Shown piece by piece: positions 45,931 through 54,280 of a DNA stretch of 64,000 bases. Every line of letters starts with the position of its first letter. The first letter of the stretch is position 1. A model generated the notes under the pieces. That model saw only the letters and a program-made list of their open reading frames with translations. It ran no database searches and was not told the DNA's origin. The DNA lies in contig NZ_BMRB01000007.1 of NCBI RefSeq assembly GCF_014648415.1, positions 62,001-126,000 of the forward strand, read 5' to 3'. The translations under genes were made by a program, and so were the position numbers. The DNA is from Actinokineospora fastidiosa (GTDB taxonomy: Bacteria; Actinomycetota; Actinomycetes; Mycobacteriales; Pseudonocardiaceae).

Positions 45931-46359
45931 TCACCCCTTGCGTCGTAACCCGACCCACACCAGGGCGGCGGAGGCGATTCCCAGGCCGAAGCCCACGACG
46001 GTCGAGCGCAACACGGACGCGGGAGCAGGAGCGATCCGAGAAACCTGTCTGACGATGGGCCGTGGTGGGTCGGGCGCGGCAGTGGTCTCGGTCTGACGGC
46101 GGATAACCAGCACCCAGATAAGGGTGGCGAACGCGACCAGACACGCCTCCACGGTCGCGATGAAGGCAACGTACATGTGCCAGCCGAAGATTTCCTCCGC
46201 CTTTCTGGGCAAGGCCGGAAGGCCCATGATCTCGCCAAAGCAGAGCACGGACACCGCGAGGATGGCGATGAGCCGTGGGTTGGGGTCGGTCACCGCCGAC
46301 CGGAAGTGCCCGACCTCAATGCCCAGCGCGACCAGCAGCAGCGCGATCACCTGGCTCAT
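45931..46359 (-). CDS. Small membrane protein, third gene of a coupled operon
   Basis: A 142-residue protein with about four membrane helices (VIALLLVALGIEVGHF; LIAILAVSVLCFGEIMGL; MYVAFIATVEACLVAFATLI; STVVGFGLGIASAALVWVGL) and a Pro/Thr-rich loop. ATG 46359 overlaps the stop of the disrupted gene before it (ATGA). It shares no family that I recognise. Together with the two upstream genes it forms a membrane complex candidate of unknown role. Confidence 0.65.
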   Translation of the reverse strand: MSQVIALLLVALGIEVGHFRSAVTDPNPRLIAILAVSVLCFGEIMGLPALPRKAEEIFGWHMYVAFIATVEACLVAFATLIWVLVIRRQTETTAAPDPPRPIVRQVSRIAPAPASVLRSTVVGFGLGIASAALVWVGLRRKG

Positions 46360-46824
46360 CTGGGCAGGAACTCCTGATCGATGCGTTCCGAGTAGCCGAG
46401 GTGGTACGACCACCAGGTCGAGGCGAAGTAGGCGCCGAGCGTGCCCACCAGCAGCGGCACCGCGGGCCCGCTCCTCCGGATACGGGTCGCGGCGGCGTCG
46501 ACTTAGGAGGATCACCGGGTTCGCGTCGAGGGTGGCGGCCAGGACCATCGCGAGAGCGGTGACACAGATCGGCGTCACCGCCAGGTCGAACCACAGCAAG
46601 GCAGGATCGAACCTGCGCGCGGCCGCAAGACGACGCTGGCCACCACATCCAACCCCAGCGTGAGAAACGCCCCCGCCGTCCACCACCAGAGAATCCTCCG
46701 CCTCCGGACACCTCGCACCCGCCGTCGGAACCGGGCCTTGACGACTTAAGAGGACCAGGAAGATCACCGCGTCGACGGGGCCGAGGAGCCAGTCCCACCG
46801 GTGGTCGAGCCTGGTCGACGTCAT
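46356..46824 (-). pseudogene. Frame-disrupted membrane protein gene
   Basis: Joining frames gives a coherent membrane protein: MTSTRLDHRWDWLLGPVDAV and IFLVLL, then RILWWWTAGAFLTLGLDVVA, then FDPALLWFDLAVTPICVTAL, then GTLGAYFASTWWSYHLGYSE and a final LPR stop that overlaps the next ATG. Three frame changes are needed. Two of them fall at near-identical CTTAAGTCG/CCTAAGTCG sequences and each is cured by dropping one A; the third lies in a GCGCGC run. Either a decayed gene or base-calling errors. Intact ATGA overlaps on both sides argue that the operon was functional recently. Confidence 0.6.
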
Positions 46825-47072
46825 CCACGCCGGGAGACCTGGGCGACGAGGATCGTGACCGCCGCGATACCCAGTCCCACCCCCACCGCCCAGACCTGGT
46901 ACCGGCAGATCATGGCGAACACGGACACGACCGCTCCGGTGACGCAGCCGAACACCCAGTAACCGCCGCCCCAGGTGTCCGCGATCGCGTACGCCGTGAC
47001 GGCCAGCGCCGCTGCGAACACGACACCCATACCGACGTCGACCGGCCGGTTCGCGATCTTCACGCTGTTCAT
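46821..47072 (-). CDS. Small three-helix membrane protein
   Basis: An 83-residue protein starting MNSVKIANRPVDVGMGVVFA with three hydrophobic segments separated by short loops and ending VSRRG. It is first in the three-gene coupled operon and divergent from the hydrolase at 47230. Family unknown. Confidence 0.6.
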   Translation of the reverse strand: MNSVKIANRPVDVGMGVVFAAALAVTAYAIADTWGGGYWVFGCVTGAVVSVFAMICRYQVWAVGVGLGIAAVTILVAQVSRRG

Positions 47073-47229
47073 GCGGATCAGGCTAGGAACCGTCGTCCAC
47101 GCGCCGAATCGGTCAAAATTACGGTCGCGGGGGGCCTGAACCGTACTTCGATCCGATGTGGGCACCGCGAGCGGCCGCACAGGATGAGCTCCATGCCATT
47201 TTCAAGTCCTGCGTCGCGGTCTGGCCGCC

Positions 47230-48306
47230 GTGACCGCACTGCTCGCCGTCAGGGTCGCCGCCCCAAGCGGGTCCGCGGCCGAGGTCGCCACTCCGTATCT
47301 GCCAAGCCCGACCGGTCCGCACCCGGTCGGCACCACATCCCTGCACCTGAAGGACGTTTCCCGCCCGGACCCCTGGGTTCCGTGGGCGACCGCGCGGGAG
47401 CTCATGGTCTCCCTCTGGTACCCGGCGAAGTCACCGGGATCGCGGCGGGCGCGGTACATGACACCGAAGGAGTCGGAGCTGCTCCTGACGAGCTCGGAGA
47501 TCACCAGCGTGCCGCCGGACCTCCTGAGCAGGACCCGGACCAACGCGTACACCGCCGTGGAACCGGCGGGCGGCAAGCGGCCGCTCGTGGTGCTCTCGCC
47601 CGGCTTCCCCTGGCCGCGCAGCTCGCTCACCGCCCTGGCCGAGGAGCTCGCGAGCCACGGTTATCTGGTGGTCGCGATCGACCACACCTACGAGAACTAC
47701 GTCATGACCTTCCCCGACGGGCGGGTCGTCACCTGCGCCGCGTGCGGTCGGCCCGATGTCGGCGACTTCGAGAAGGCGATCGTGGAGGGCCGGGCACGTG
47801 ACGTCCCCTTCGTGCTCGACGAACTGATCAGGAAGTACCCGAAGCGGATCGATCGGTCTCGGATCGCGATGGCGGGTATGTCCATGGGCGGCGTGAGTGT
47901 CGGTGAGACCATGCTGGCCGACCCGAGGGTGCGGGCCGGGATCAATCTCGACGGCAGGATGTTCAAGGACCTTCCAGAACGTGGGCTGTCGCGCCCGTTC
48001 CTGATCTTCGGCCACGAGGGTCCCGAAGACTCGTGGGACCTCAACTGGCCACGCCTGACCGGGTGGAAGCGGTGGCTCACGGTGGCCGGGTCGATACACC
48101 CGTCCTTCACCGACTACGACCTGTTGACCCAACAGATCGGCGTCGAGTTCGGCGGGAAGCTCGTGGGAACCCGCTCCGTGGAGATCACCCGCCGCTACGT
48201 CCGCGCCTTCTTCGACCTACACCTGCGTGTCGAGCCGCAGTCCCTGCTGGACCGGCCGTCGCCGCAGTACCCCGAAGTCAAGTTCTGCGCACCGGAAACC
48301 TGCTGA
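47230..48306 (+). CDS. Secreted alpha/beta hydrolase, PAF-acetylhydrolase-like
   Basis: A hydrolase of about 358 residues with oxyanion region LVVLSPGFPWPRSSLTALAE, nucleophile elbow MAGMSMGGVSVGE (GxSxG), acid segment PFLIFGHEGPED and a His in SIHPSFTDYD, the order of the platelet-activating-factor acetylhydrolase/dienelactone hydrolase group. GTG 47230 starts inside what looks like a signal peptide (in-frame upstream codons read LRRGLAA before VTALLAVRVAA), so the true start may be a non-canonical codon near 47209 or be hidden by an indel. An ABC transporter gene follows 17 bases later. Confidence 0.85.
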   Translation: MTALLAVRVAAPSGSAAEVATPYLPSPTGPHPVGTTSLHLKDVSRPDPWVPWATARELMVSLWYPAKSPGSRRARYMTPKESELLLTSSEITSVPPDLLSRTRTNAYTAVEPAGGKRPLVVLSPGFPWPRSSLTALAEELASHGYLVVAIDHTYENYVMTFPDGRVVTCAACGRPDVGDFEKAIVEGRARDVPFVLDELIRKYPKRIDRSRIAMAGMSMGGVSVGETMLADPRVRAGINLDGRMFKDLPERGLSRPFLIFGHEGPEDSWDLNWPRLTGWKRWLTVAGSIHPSFTDYDLLTQQIGVEFGGKLVGTRSVEITRRYVRAFFDLHLRVEPQSLLDRPSPQYPEVKFCAPETC

Positions 48307-48323
48307 TGAGAAAGGAGGATCCC

Positions 48324-49076
48324 ATGACTCCGGTGCTGAAAGCCGAAAACCTGACCAAGCGGTACGGCAAACGCACGGCCCTGACCGACTGCACGCTGAA
48401 CGTTCCACGGGGCCGGGTCATCGGTCTGGTCGGACCCAACGGGGCCGGCAAGTCCACCCTGCTCCAGTTGTCCCTGCGGGTTGATCACCCCGACTGCGGG
48501 CACGCTCAGCGTGCTCGGGGTTCGGCCCGCCGCGACCGCGACCCACCCGGCCAAGGTCGGCTTCGTCGCCCAGGACACACCCGTCTACGCCACGCTGACC
48601 GTCGCCGACCACCTCCGCATGGGCGCCCGGCTCAACCCGTCCTGGGACGCTGGCCTGGCGAAACGGCGGATCGCGGAGGTCGGCCTCGATCCCGCCCAGA
48701 AGGCCGGCCTGCTCTCCGGCGGACAGCGCGCCCAACTCGCCATGACCGTCGCCGCCGCGAAACGACCCGAACTACTCATCGTCGACGAACCGGCGGCCGC
48801 ACTCGACCCGTTGGCACGCAGGGCCTTCCTGCCGACCTCATGGCGTTCGTCACCGAGCTCGGCGCCAGCGCCGTGCTCTCCTCCCACCTCCTCGCCGACG
48901 TCGAACGAGTCTGCGACTACCTCGTCGTGCTGTGCGCGTCCCGCATCCAGCTCGCCGGCGACGTCAACGACCTGCTCGCCACCCACCACCGCCTGGCCAC
49001 ACACGGCGGGCTACCACCAGGAGTCGAGGTCATCACCACCGAACACAACACCGCGATCGTCCAGGCCAACGGTTGA
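48324..49076 (+). pseudogene. ABC transporter ATPase, two frameshifts and 3' end displaced
   Basis: Starts MTPVLKAENLTKRYGKRTAL with AAAGGAGG upstream. Walker A (GPNGAGKST) is in one frame; after a one-base insertion near 48475 the next frame continues ITPTAGTLSVLG, signature LSGGQRAQL and Walker B ELLIVDEPAAALDP; a one-base deletion near 48833 returns to the first frame (ADLMAFVTELGASAVLSSHL) ending in TTEHNTAIVQANG. The expected last 25 residues are missing here, but a matching piece (WTVESVQLEELVLGYL) occurs 1.2 kb downstream at 50281, after a toxin/immunity cassette. Unlikely to make a functional ATPase. Confidence 0.75.
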
Positions 49077-49516
49077 CCTGACCATTGCTGGTGTTCACAC
49101 CTATTATGTGCTTGCGGGCGACGCGCCAGTGCTCGTGCACAACAAGAATGTAGGCGCGTGCCCGGTGACTGGCCTAGAGCACGGGAAGTTGGGTGAATCT
49201 GCGACCAAGCAATGGTTGGAAGCCGAGGGATACAGTAAAATCACTTCGGAAGTTTCGCTTCGTGACTGGTGATGGAATCAAATTTAGGGCAGATTTTGTC
49301 GCCCGCGATCCAGGCGGTAACTGGACCGCGATTGAGACGAAGACGGGAAGCGGCGCCGAACTGACGCCGGGGCAGACTGAGGGTTATCCTCAATTGCGCA
49401 CAGTCGGAGCGTTCGTCGACACCAGGAAGCTGGCCGCGTATGGTATCGCGATAGGAGCGAACGTCAGGATGCCGGTGGAAGTCGATCTATGGAGTTGTCC
49501 AAAGTGTGCGAACTAG
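49071..49516 (+). pseudogene. Polymorphic-toxin tip: HINT end plus PD-(D/E)XK nuclease, frameshifted
   Basis: The frame after the ABC gene reads VDLTIAGVHTYYVLAGDAPV then LVHN, the typical end of a pretoxin HINT domain, followed by LEHGKLGESATKQWLEAEGY. A frameshift near 49260 leads into RFVTGDGIKFRADFVARDPG then WTAIETKTGSGAELTPGQ, a PD-(D/E)XK nuclease core with Asp and ExK, ending at CPKCAN. No start, no secretion domain and no complete HINT are present, so this is an orphan toxin cassette. GC content drops relative to neighbours. It overlaps the immunity gene start. Confidence 0.75.
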
Positions 49517-50145
49517 CCGAGAAGCTAGTAGAGGAGCTGGTCGAGGAGTTCCGCTCACAGGGGTGGGAGTTGGATGTGATCGAGGACGACGAGTATGTCG
49601 CCTTCAAGCGGCCGCACACGCAAGGGATATTCGTTAAAGTAGGCGTTACCATTGTTCAATATGACTCAGCGTTATCATTGAGTACATCTCTTTCTGTTGG
49701 CCACCCGCTGGTTTCGGAGCTCACGGCAAGGTTTTTTGGCTTCGAAAGTGGGGCAGATCAGGTAGGTGCTTCATTGTCTGACCTGATTCGTTCTGCGGGA
49801 GTCGCTGGAGGAGGTGATCTGGTCATATCGTCAAACGATGAGATTGGTCCGGCAATCGCGAGACTGTTGACGGAAATTGAGCTGCGCGGCGTGCCATTTT
49901 GGGCGGGGTATACCTCGATCGAAGACCTTGTGGCTGAGATGAAGTTGAACGCCAAGACGAATCTAGAACTCGCTACTCTCGCGGTGGCTCACGGGATAAC
50001 GGACGAGTTGGTCGAGGCTAGTTCGGTACTGGCGCGTCTTGATCGGATGGTGGAAACCGAGCCTGAGGGGGTGGCAGCTCAGACGAGATCGTTTGTAGAT
50101 GGCTTCCGGGTGTATTTTGCCAAGGCTGCGGGTCGGGAATCGTAG
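49489..50145 (+). CDS. Probable immunity protein of the adjacent toxin tip
   Basis: A 218-residue acidic protein starting MELSKVCELAEKLVEELVEE, overlapping the end of the toxin tip by 28 bases. It has no signal peptide or membrane segment; the body is alternating strand and helix (GIFVKVGVTIVQYDSALSLS; AEMKLNAKTNLELATLAVAH). Codon use is clearly less GC-biased than in the core genes. Position directly after a HINT/nuclease tip is typical of immunity genes. I cannot name the family. Confidence 0.65.
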   Translation: MELSKVCELAEKLVEELVEEFRSQGWELDVIEDDEYVAFKRPHTQGIFVKVGVTIVQYDSALSLSTSLSVGHPLVSELTARFFGFESGADQVGASLSDLIRSAGVAGGGDLVISSNDEIGPAIARLLTEIELRGVPFWAGYTSIEDLVAEMKLNAKTNLELATLAVAHGITDELVEASSVLARLDRMVETEPEGVAAQTRSFVDGFRVYFAKAAGRES

Positions 50146-50280
50146 CGTTCAAGGAAATGGACGTGGGGCTCTCGTCGTGGTTTGTCATGATTGGTGATTC
50201 GTCGACTGACCGCCGGTCCGTCCTGACGCGGTTGTCGACTCCGAACTGGACCTTGTATGGGGCCACTTCCCGCTGGCCCA

Positions 50281-50349
50281 TGGACCGTCGAGTCCGTCCA
50301 GCTCGAGGAACTGGTTCTCGGCTACCTAACCCGGGCGGCCGCGCGATGA
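50281..50349 (+). pseudogene. Detached C-terminal end of ABC ATPase
   Basis: WTVESVQLEELVLGYLTRAA ending AR-stop is the characteristic C-terminal end of actinobacterial ABC ATPases that precede a permease starting MIW. It fits as the continuation of the ATPase broken off at 49076, and its TGA overlaps the ATG of the permease start. Confidence 0.65.
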
Positions 50350-50417
50350 TCTGGATGAGCTGGCGGCAGTTCCGTGCCCAGGCACTCGTCGCCGCGGCCC
50401 ATCGCCGTCTCGCCTAG
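50346..50417 (+). pseudogene. N-terminal stub of ABC permease
   Basis: ATG 50346 opens MIWMSWRQFRAQALVAA, the usual N-terminus of the permease partner in such ABC operons, but after 17 residues the sequence turns to HRRLA and stops. The rest of the permease is missing; the inverted TGATCTTCCCGGAA repeat follows within 10 bases. Confidence 0.6.
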
Positions 50418-50518
50418 ATGATCGATTCCGGGAAGATCATGTGAAGCGGAGCGGAGCGGAGTGTGGACATAGGAGGAGGGCGTCCGAGATCAATGCGAGT
50501 AATGATCTGGACACCCTC

Positions 50519-50760
50519 CTAATGACCGCACCCTACGTGCCGATCGATGACCATGTAGTACCCCATGTCCACATGTTCGTAGATGCCTGTTGTCCGCACC
50601 CTCGGTGTGACCGAGGACAGCCTGAACATCACGGGGATGGACTCCCAGGGTCTTCTGCATCGTGGCGTTGCTATGCCGCAGGTCGTGCAACGTGATGGTT
50701 GTGGTGACGTAGGCGGCGCCTTCCTAGCGGCCGTCCTTACGGAGGTGGATGGTGCATTCG
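50519..50760 (-). pseudogene. Tyrosine recombinase (phage integrase) remnant
   Basis: Minus strand. An N-terminal-like piece (GECTIHLRKDGR, stop, EGAAYVTTT) is joined to the catalytic C-terminal part LHDLRHSNATMQKTLGVHPR, then DVQAVLGH (the HxLR and LGH boxes). A frameshift near 50610 leads to VRTTGIYEHVDMGYYMVIDR with the catalytic Tyr, stop at 50519. The central catalytic domain is deleted. A relic of the integrase of a former integrative element, possibly the one that used the tRNA-Pro site at 45064. Confidence 0.7.
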
Positions 50761-51190
50761 CCGGTGGCGTTGCGGCCGACCGTCAGGCGGTGGTCTCCGC
50801 GGCCACGCGGCCGATGACGGCCTTAATGGCTGATTCGGGGACCAGCCGCCGACGGCCGATGTGGCCAGCTTCCGCACGGCGTCGGCGCCTGCGGCGTCGA
50901 TGAGGTCGGAGACGGCGTTCGGGCCGCTGAACACCTTGGTGTCGGTGCCGAGCACGCCACCGCCGGCTCGTGGATGAGGCGGAGACCATCCAGGTGCTGA
51001 ACGGAGGCGGCCAGCTGCCTCCTTGATGGTGGGCAGGTTCTGCTGTGTTGGTGTGCCGCTGCTGCTGGCACTGGCGTGTAAGTGAGGTTCGATCATAAAA
51101 CACCTTTTGGTGATGATTCTCGTTACTATTACTGATGGATGCGCGCTACTTTGTGAAGCTGGCAAGCGTGCTCGCCTTGTTGGGGCAGAG
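50761..51190. other. Remnant-rich gap
   Basis: About 430 bases with no intact gene. On the minus strand FSGPNAVSDLIDAAGADAVR and VPESAIKAVIGRVAAETTA suggest a helical DNA-processing protein fragment upstream of the integrase remnant, in more than one frame. I do not assign a family. Confidence 0.35.
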
Positions 51191-51595
51191 ATGCGAGGCA
51201 CTCGTGGCGTGACTGAATCTGGTGGCAAGCAGGTGCGGACCTACTGGCGAACGGTTGCCGTGGAAGCGGCGCCGCCTGGTTGGCGGTTGCTCAGCATCTA
51301 TGGAGAGCGTCGCGAGGTCATGCCCATCGCCGCGTGGCTCCTCCAGCACGAACACCGCTACGTCGAACAGGACGGTGACGAGGTCCTTGCCCCACCGCAG
51401 TCGGATCGCGAGGCGAAGATCGGGCCTGAGACGCGGGTGGTCCCGGGTGTCTGTGTAGAGGGTTGGGGTTGGGAGGTCGGTGCGGTCGACCTCGAGGGCG
51501 GCAGCGAGATTTGGAAAGTGCTCGGCCCAGACGAGGTGGGTCCTACCGATGCAGAGTGGGACGCGGAGATAGCGCGGCGCCGACCTAAGCTCTGA
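51191..51595 (+). CDS. Hypothetical protein
   Basis: A protein of about 134 residues, with TGESGGKQVRTY-like lead and body WRTVAVEAAPPGWRLLSIYG, then MPIAAWLLQHEHRYVEQDGD and EVGPTDAEWDAEIARRR. Soluble, acidic C-terminus, no known motif. ATG 51191 or GTG 51209 could start it; neither has a strong ribosome binding site. An in-frame GTG at 51107 would add non-coding-like sequence. Probably a real accessory gene. Confidence 0.45.
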   Translation: MRGTRGVTESGGKQVRTYWRTVAVEAAPPGWRLLSIYGERREVMPIAAWLLQHEHRYVEQDGDEVLAPPQSDREAKIGPETRVVPGVCVEGWGWEVGAVDLEGGSEIWKVLGPDEVGPTDAEWDAEIARRRPKL

Positions 51596-51630
51596 CCATC
51601 ACCTCGCCCTGCTGGACCGGGCTGGCATAC

Positions 51631-52158
51631 ATGCTCCATGTGGCGGACTCAGCGAAGCACGTTCCCGAAAGCGCGGAGCAGGCTGCCATCATGCCCATGA
51701 AATGGGTGTCGCCGATCTTTCAGTGGTATAGCAGCGGTTCGCCGTTCGTCATGCACGCGTCCGGAGCAGGTAAAACGTACAACTTCATAACAGCGCTGCG
51801 CGACATCGACAAGGTGTCAGGCAGTTTTGTCGACCTGCTCGACCACTTCGGGCGGGACTACCTGACGTCTCTGATACGAGAACATCTTCTCGACGGACCT
51901 TGCGAGAGCCGTCGACGGACCTTAAGCAGGTTTAGATGGGTGGACGACGAAGATCGCCCGGAAACTAAACGTGGTTTCGCGACTGGACGCGTCGATCTTT
52001 GTGAAATCCAACAGGCTCATGTCGTTCGACCTGACTCTGACGGTGGAATTAAGCCTTGGCTCTCTCATGTCGCCGACCAAACTCCGGTAGAGCGTCAACT
52101 TCCCGTCGCTAACGCGTCAATGTGGGCACCGCTGCCCTTGAAGCTAATGGGCGTCTGA
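51631..52158 (+). CDS. Doubtful hypothetical frame
   Basis: A 175-codon frame with low GC bias (KWVSPIFQWYSSGSPFVMHA; SGSFVDLLDHFGRDYLTSLI). It contains ASGAGKT, which resembles a P-loop but lacks the rest of any NTPase. There is no ribosome binding site at the first ATG and no homology that I recognise. It may be a decayed gene. Confidence 0.25.
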   Translation: MLHVADSAKHVPESAEQAAIMPMKWVSPIFQWYSSGSPFVMHASGAGKTYNFITALRDIDKVSGSFVDLLDHFGRDYLTSLIREHLLDGPCESRRRTLSRFRWVDDEDRPETKRGFATGRVDLCEIQQAHVVRPDSDGGIKPWLSHVADQTPVERQLPVANASMWAPLPLKLMGV

Positions 52159-52484
52159 ACTTCCGTGATCTTGTGCGCGGTTTTCTGGCTGAGTTCGCAC
52201 GGTTGCAACGTAGCGCTGGCCTCATCTTTTGCGCTTTAAGAGTTGCGAGTTTGGCTGGCAGTCGGGTATGGGGAAGCGTTGGGCAAGCACGGTCGCCTGG
52301 ACGCCTGAGAACTGGAGTTGTCCTCCACTACCTCTGGTGAGTGCGGCTCATGAACAGAAGCAGCCTCGCGCAGCCCGCCAGCGTTGCACTCAGCTGGCCT
52401 AGTCGGTTCACCCCCAGAGCCCTAGCCCTAGAGCCCAGACGTCTGGTGGGCTCGGCCAAACGTGAGCAGCCGAACGGAGGGTTG

Positions 52485-53384
52485 ATGCCTCCATCAGAGG
52501 TTCCGAACTTTCCCACCATCGCAGGCTTCTATTCGCAGCTCGCTGGCGTGCTGGCGGGTTTCGCGTTCGCGGGCCTGATCGCTCTGATCGCAGCGCAGCT
52601 AACCCGGGACAGTGTCGCCTCACGCACCCTGTATGGCTACCTTCCGTTGATCGCGGCGTTCGCGGGTTTGATCGCCACGAGCTTGAATTACGCAATCATC
52701 GCTGGCGAGGCACCAGCCACGAATCGGCTGACCATCCTGGAGATCGTCGCTGGCGTGGGCTTCGCCATGGCCTTCCTGATGTTGCTGCACGCAATCCTCC
52801 TGCTTCTCGGCGGCCTTCGGAAGGACAGCCCGCGTCAGGGTCAAGTACTAGCTCGAACCGTGAACGTTCTCAGGATCTATTTGCTCTATGGCGTCTGTCC
52901 AATAGTTGGCCTACTCATATACGGTGCAATCAAGGACTTCATCACCATCAAGTACGGCACTGGCACCACTCTCCGCGGTCTTGACTACGCGGTATTCGTG
53001 TTGATTGCTGTGTACGTCGGCTGGACCATCGTCATCAGGCGTGCGTTTGCGCCGCGAGAGATCGCACTTGGGAGGTCGGCGACAGTACTGTCCGTCTGCG
53101 CGATTGCAATCGCGCTACTGACTCTGGCGGCCTCTACCGTTGTCCTCAGCTTTACTTCGCGGCTCACGGCGTACCCGGACGTGTGGCCGCTGCTATCTTT
53201 CGGCGTCTACATCGCGTTCGCCATGACGTTCGCCTACTCGATCGGGCGGATGAACACCCACTCTGCGGCAGCGGAGATCTCGGTAGACGCCCAAGATCTT
53301 CCGCTCGTCGATCTGCCCGAACCAGTCGAGGCTAGTCCGGACTCTTCAGTGCACGACGACGATCTGCAAGACCGAGCACTGTGA
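52485..53384 (+). CDS. Multi-pass membrane protein of unknown function
   Basis: A 299-residue protein with about seven or eight membrane helices (FYSQLAGVLAGFAFAGLIAL; LPLIAAFAGLIATSLNYAII; LRIYLLYGVCPIVGLLIYGA; TVLSVCAIAIALLTLAASTV) and an acidic cytoplasmic tail ending DDDLQDRAL. ATG 52485 has GGAGG four bases upstream and is preferred to an earlier frame opening. No transport or enzyme signature. Neighbours are remnants, so context says little. Confidence 0.75.
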   Translation: MPPSEVPNFPTIAGFYSQLAGVLAGFAFAGLIALIAAQLTRDSVASRTLYGYLPLIAAFAGLIATSLNYAIIAGEAPATNRLTILEIVAGVGFAMAFLMLLHAILLLLGGLRKDSPRQGQVLARTVNVLRIYLLYGVCPIVGLLIYGAIKDFITIKYGTGTTLRGLDYAVFVLIAVYVGWTIVIRRAFAPREIALGRSATVLSVCAIAIALLTLAASTVVLSFTSRLTAYPDVWPLLSFGVYIAFAMTFAYSIGRMNTHSAAAEISVDAQDLPLVDLPEPVEASPDSSVHDDDLQDRAL

Positions 53385-53696
53385 GCCGCGGCGCATGGCG
53401 TCGTTCGAAGACGATCTCCGTTTGGTGGGGCGGTCGTCCTGCCGGTGGCGCTGATCACCGAACGTTGTGTGCGTCCGAGCCGTACGACCTGGACGTCCCA
53501 GGTCGGTCGACAGCACTCGAATCCGGCGACAAGTCTGAACCAGCAGATGATGCTCGCGACTTCCGCCTCTTCTGACCGTGGTGGCAGGCGTAGCGCTAGG
53601 CGTAGCCGCCGTTGCGCTTCAAGAGTTGGTCTCGCGGGGCCTGCGTGACGAGATGGCTCAGTTCATCACTGTCGGGGTGGCCGGAGCAGGCAAGAA

Positions 53697-53863
53697 ACCA
53701 AGGCAATCCGCGACTGGGCGCGGCAATCCGAGTTCGACGTATCCGACCGAGGACGCATCCCCGCCAAGTCGTCCAAGCGTACGACGCCGCCCGACCAACC
53801 AAGCCGGACGTTCCTGCTCCCGCCAGGCTCAGGCCCAGTGGCAAGCGTAAGAAAGTTCGCTGA
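53697..53863 (+). pseudogene. Lsr2 C-terminal domain remnant
   Basis: One frame reads TKAIRDWARQSEFDVSDRGR then IPAK; after a one-base shift near 53770 the next frame continues VVQAYDAARPTKPDVPAPAR to a basic end. This is the DNA-binding half of Lsr2 with the RGR hook, clearly related to the intact gene at 20118. The N-terminal dimerisation half is not recognisable upstream. Such Lsr2-like copies are often carried by mobile elements. Confidence 0.7.
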
Positions 53864-54280
53864 GCCTGGCGGGGGAGGAAGGGCGGACGCTGATCGCCAC
53901 CTACCTTGGTGTGTCGGTGGTCCAACATGACGACCAGACCGCTCCGCCGATGCCTGATCTTCGCGCCGAGTATCCACACAAGAGCCCAGCCGCCTTCGAG
54001 GTCATACGTGACGCACAGCCCCGGCACGTGGAGCAGTCAACGTTATCGGCGTACTCGGTGGTCTCCCTTCGATCCTCGGCGAAGTAAAAGTCGAGATCCT
54101 CTAGGGTCGACGGACGTGGTTCTCCGGGTCGGAAGAACAGGCGGCAGGGTGCTGCATTGCACCATCGGATGGGCCGTCGTGGGTGCCGTCGTGGTGGCGA
54201 CGCACAGTGTCGATGGCCCGCTCCAGGGCGCTGCGGAGCCTGTTGCGTTCCGCGCTGAACCTTGCTATCACTCATCGCTG
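53864..54280. other. Gap without a recognisable gene
   Basis: About 420 bases. Frames exist on both strands, but none has conserved motifs or start signals. Confidence 0.4.

Noticed and set aside
51760-51785. ASGAGKT as a P-loop NTPase signature in the 51631 frame
   Set aside because: No Walker B, no surrounding strand pattern and poor coding character; a chance match.
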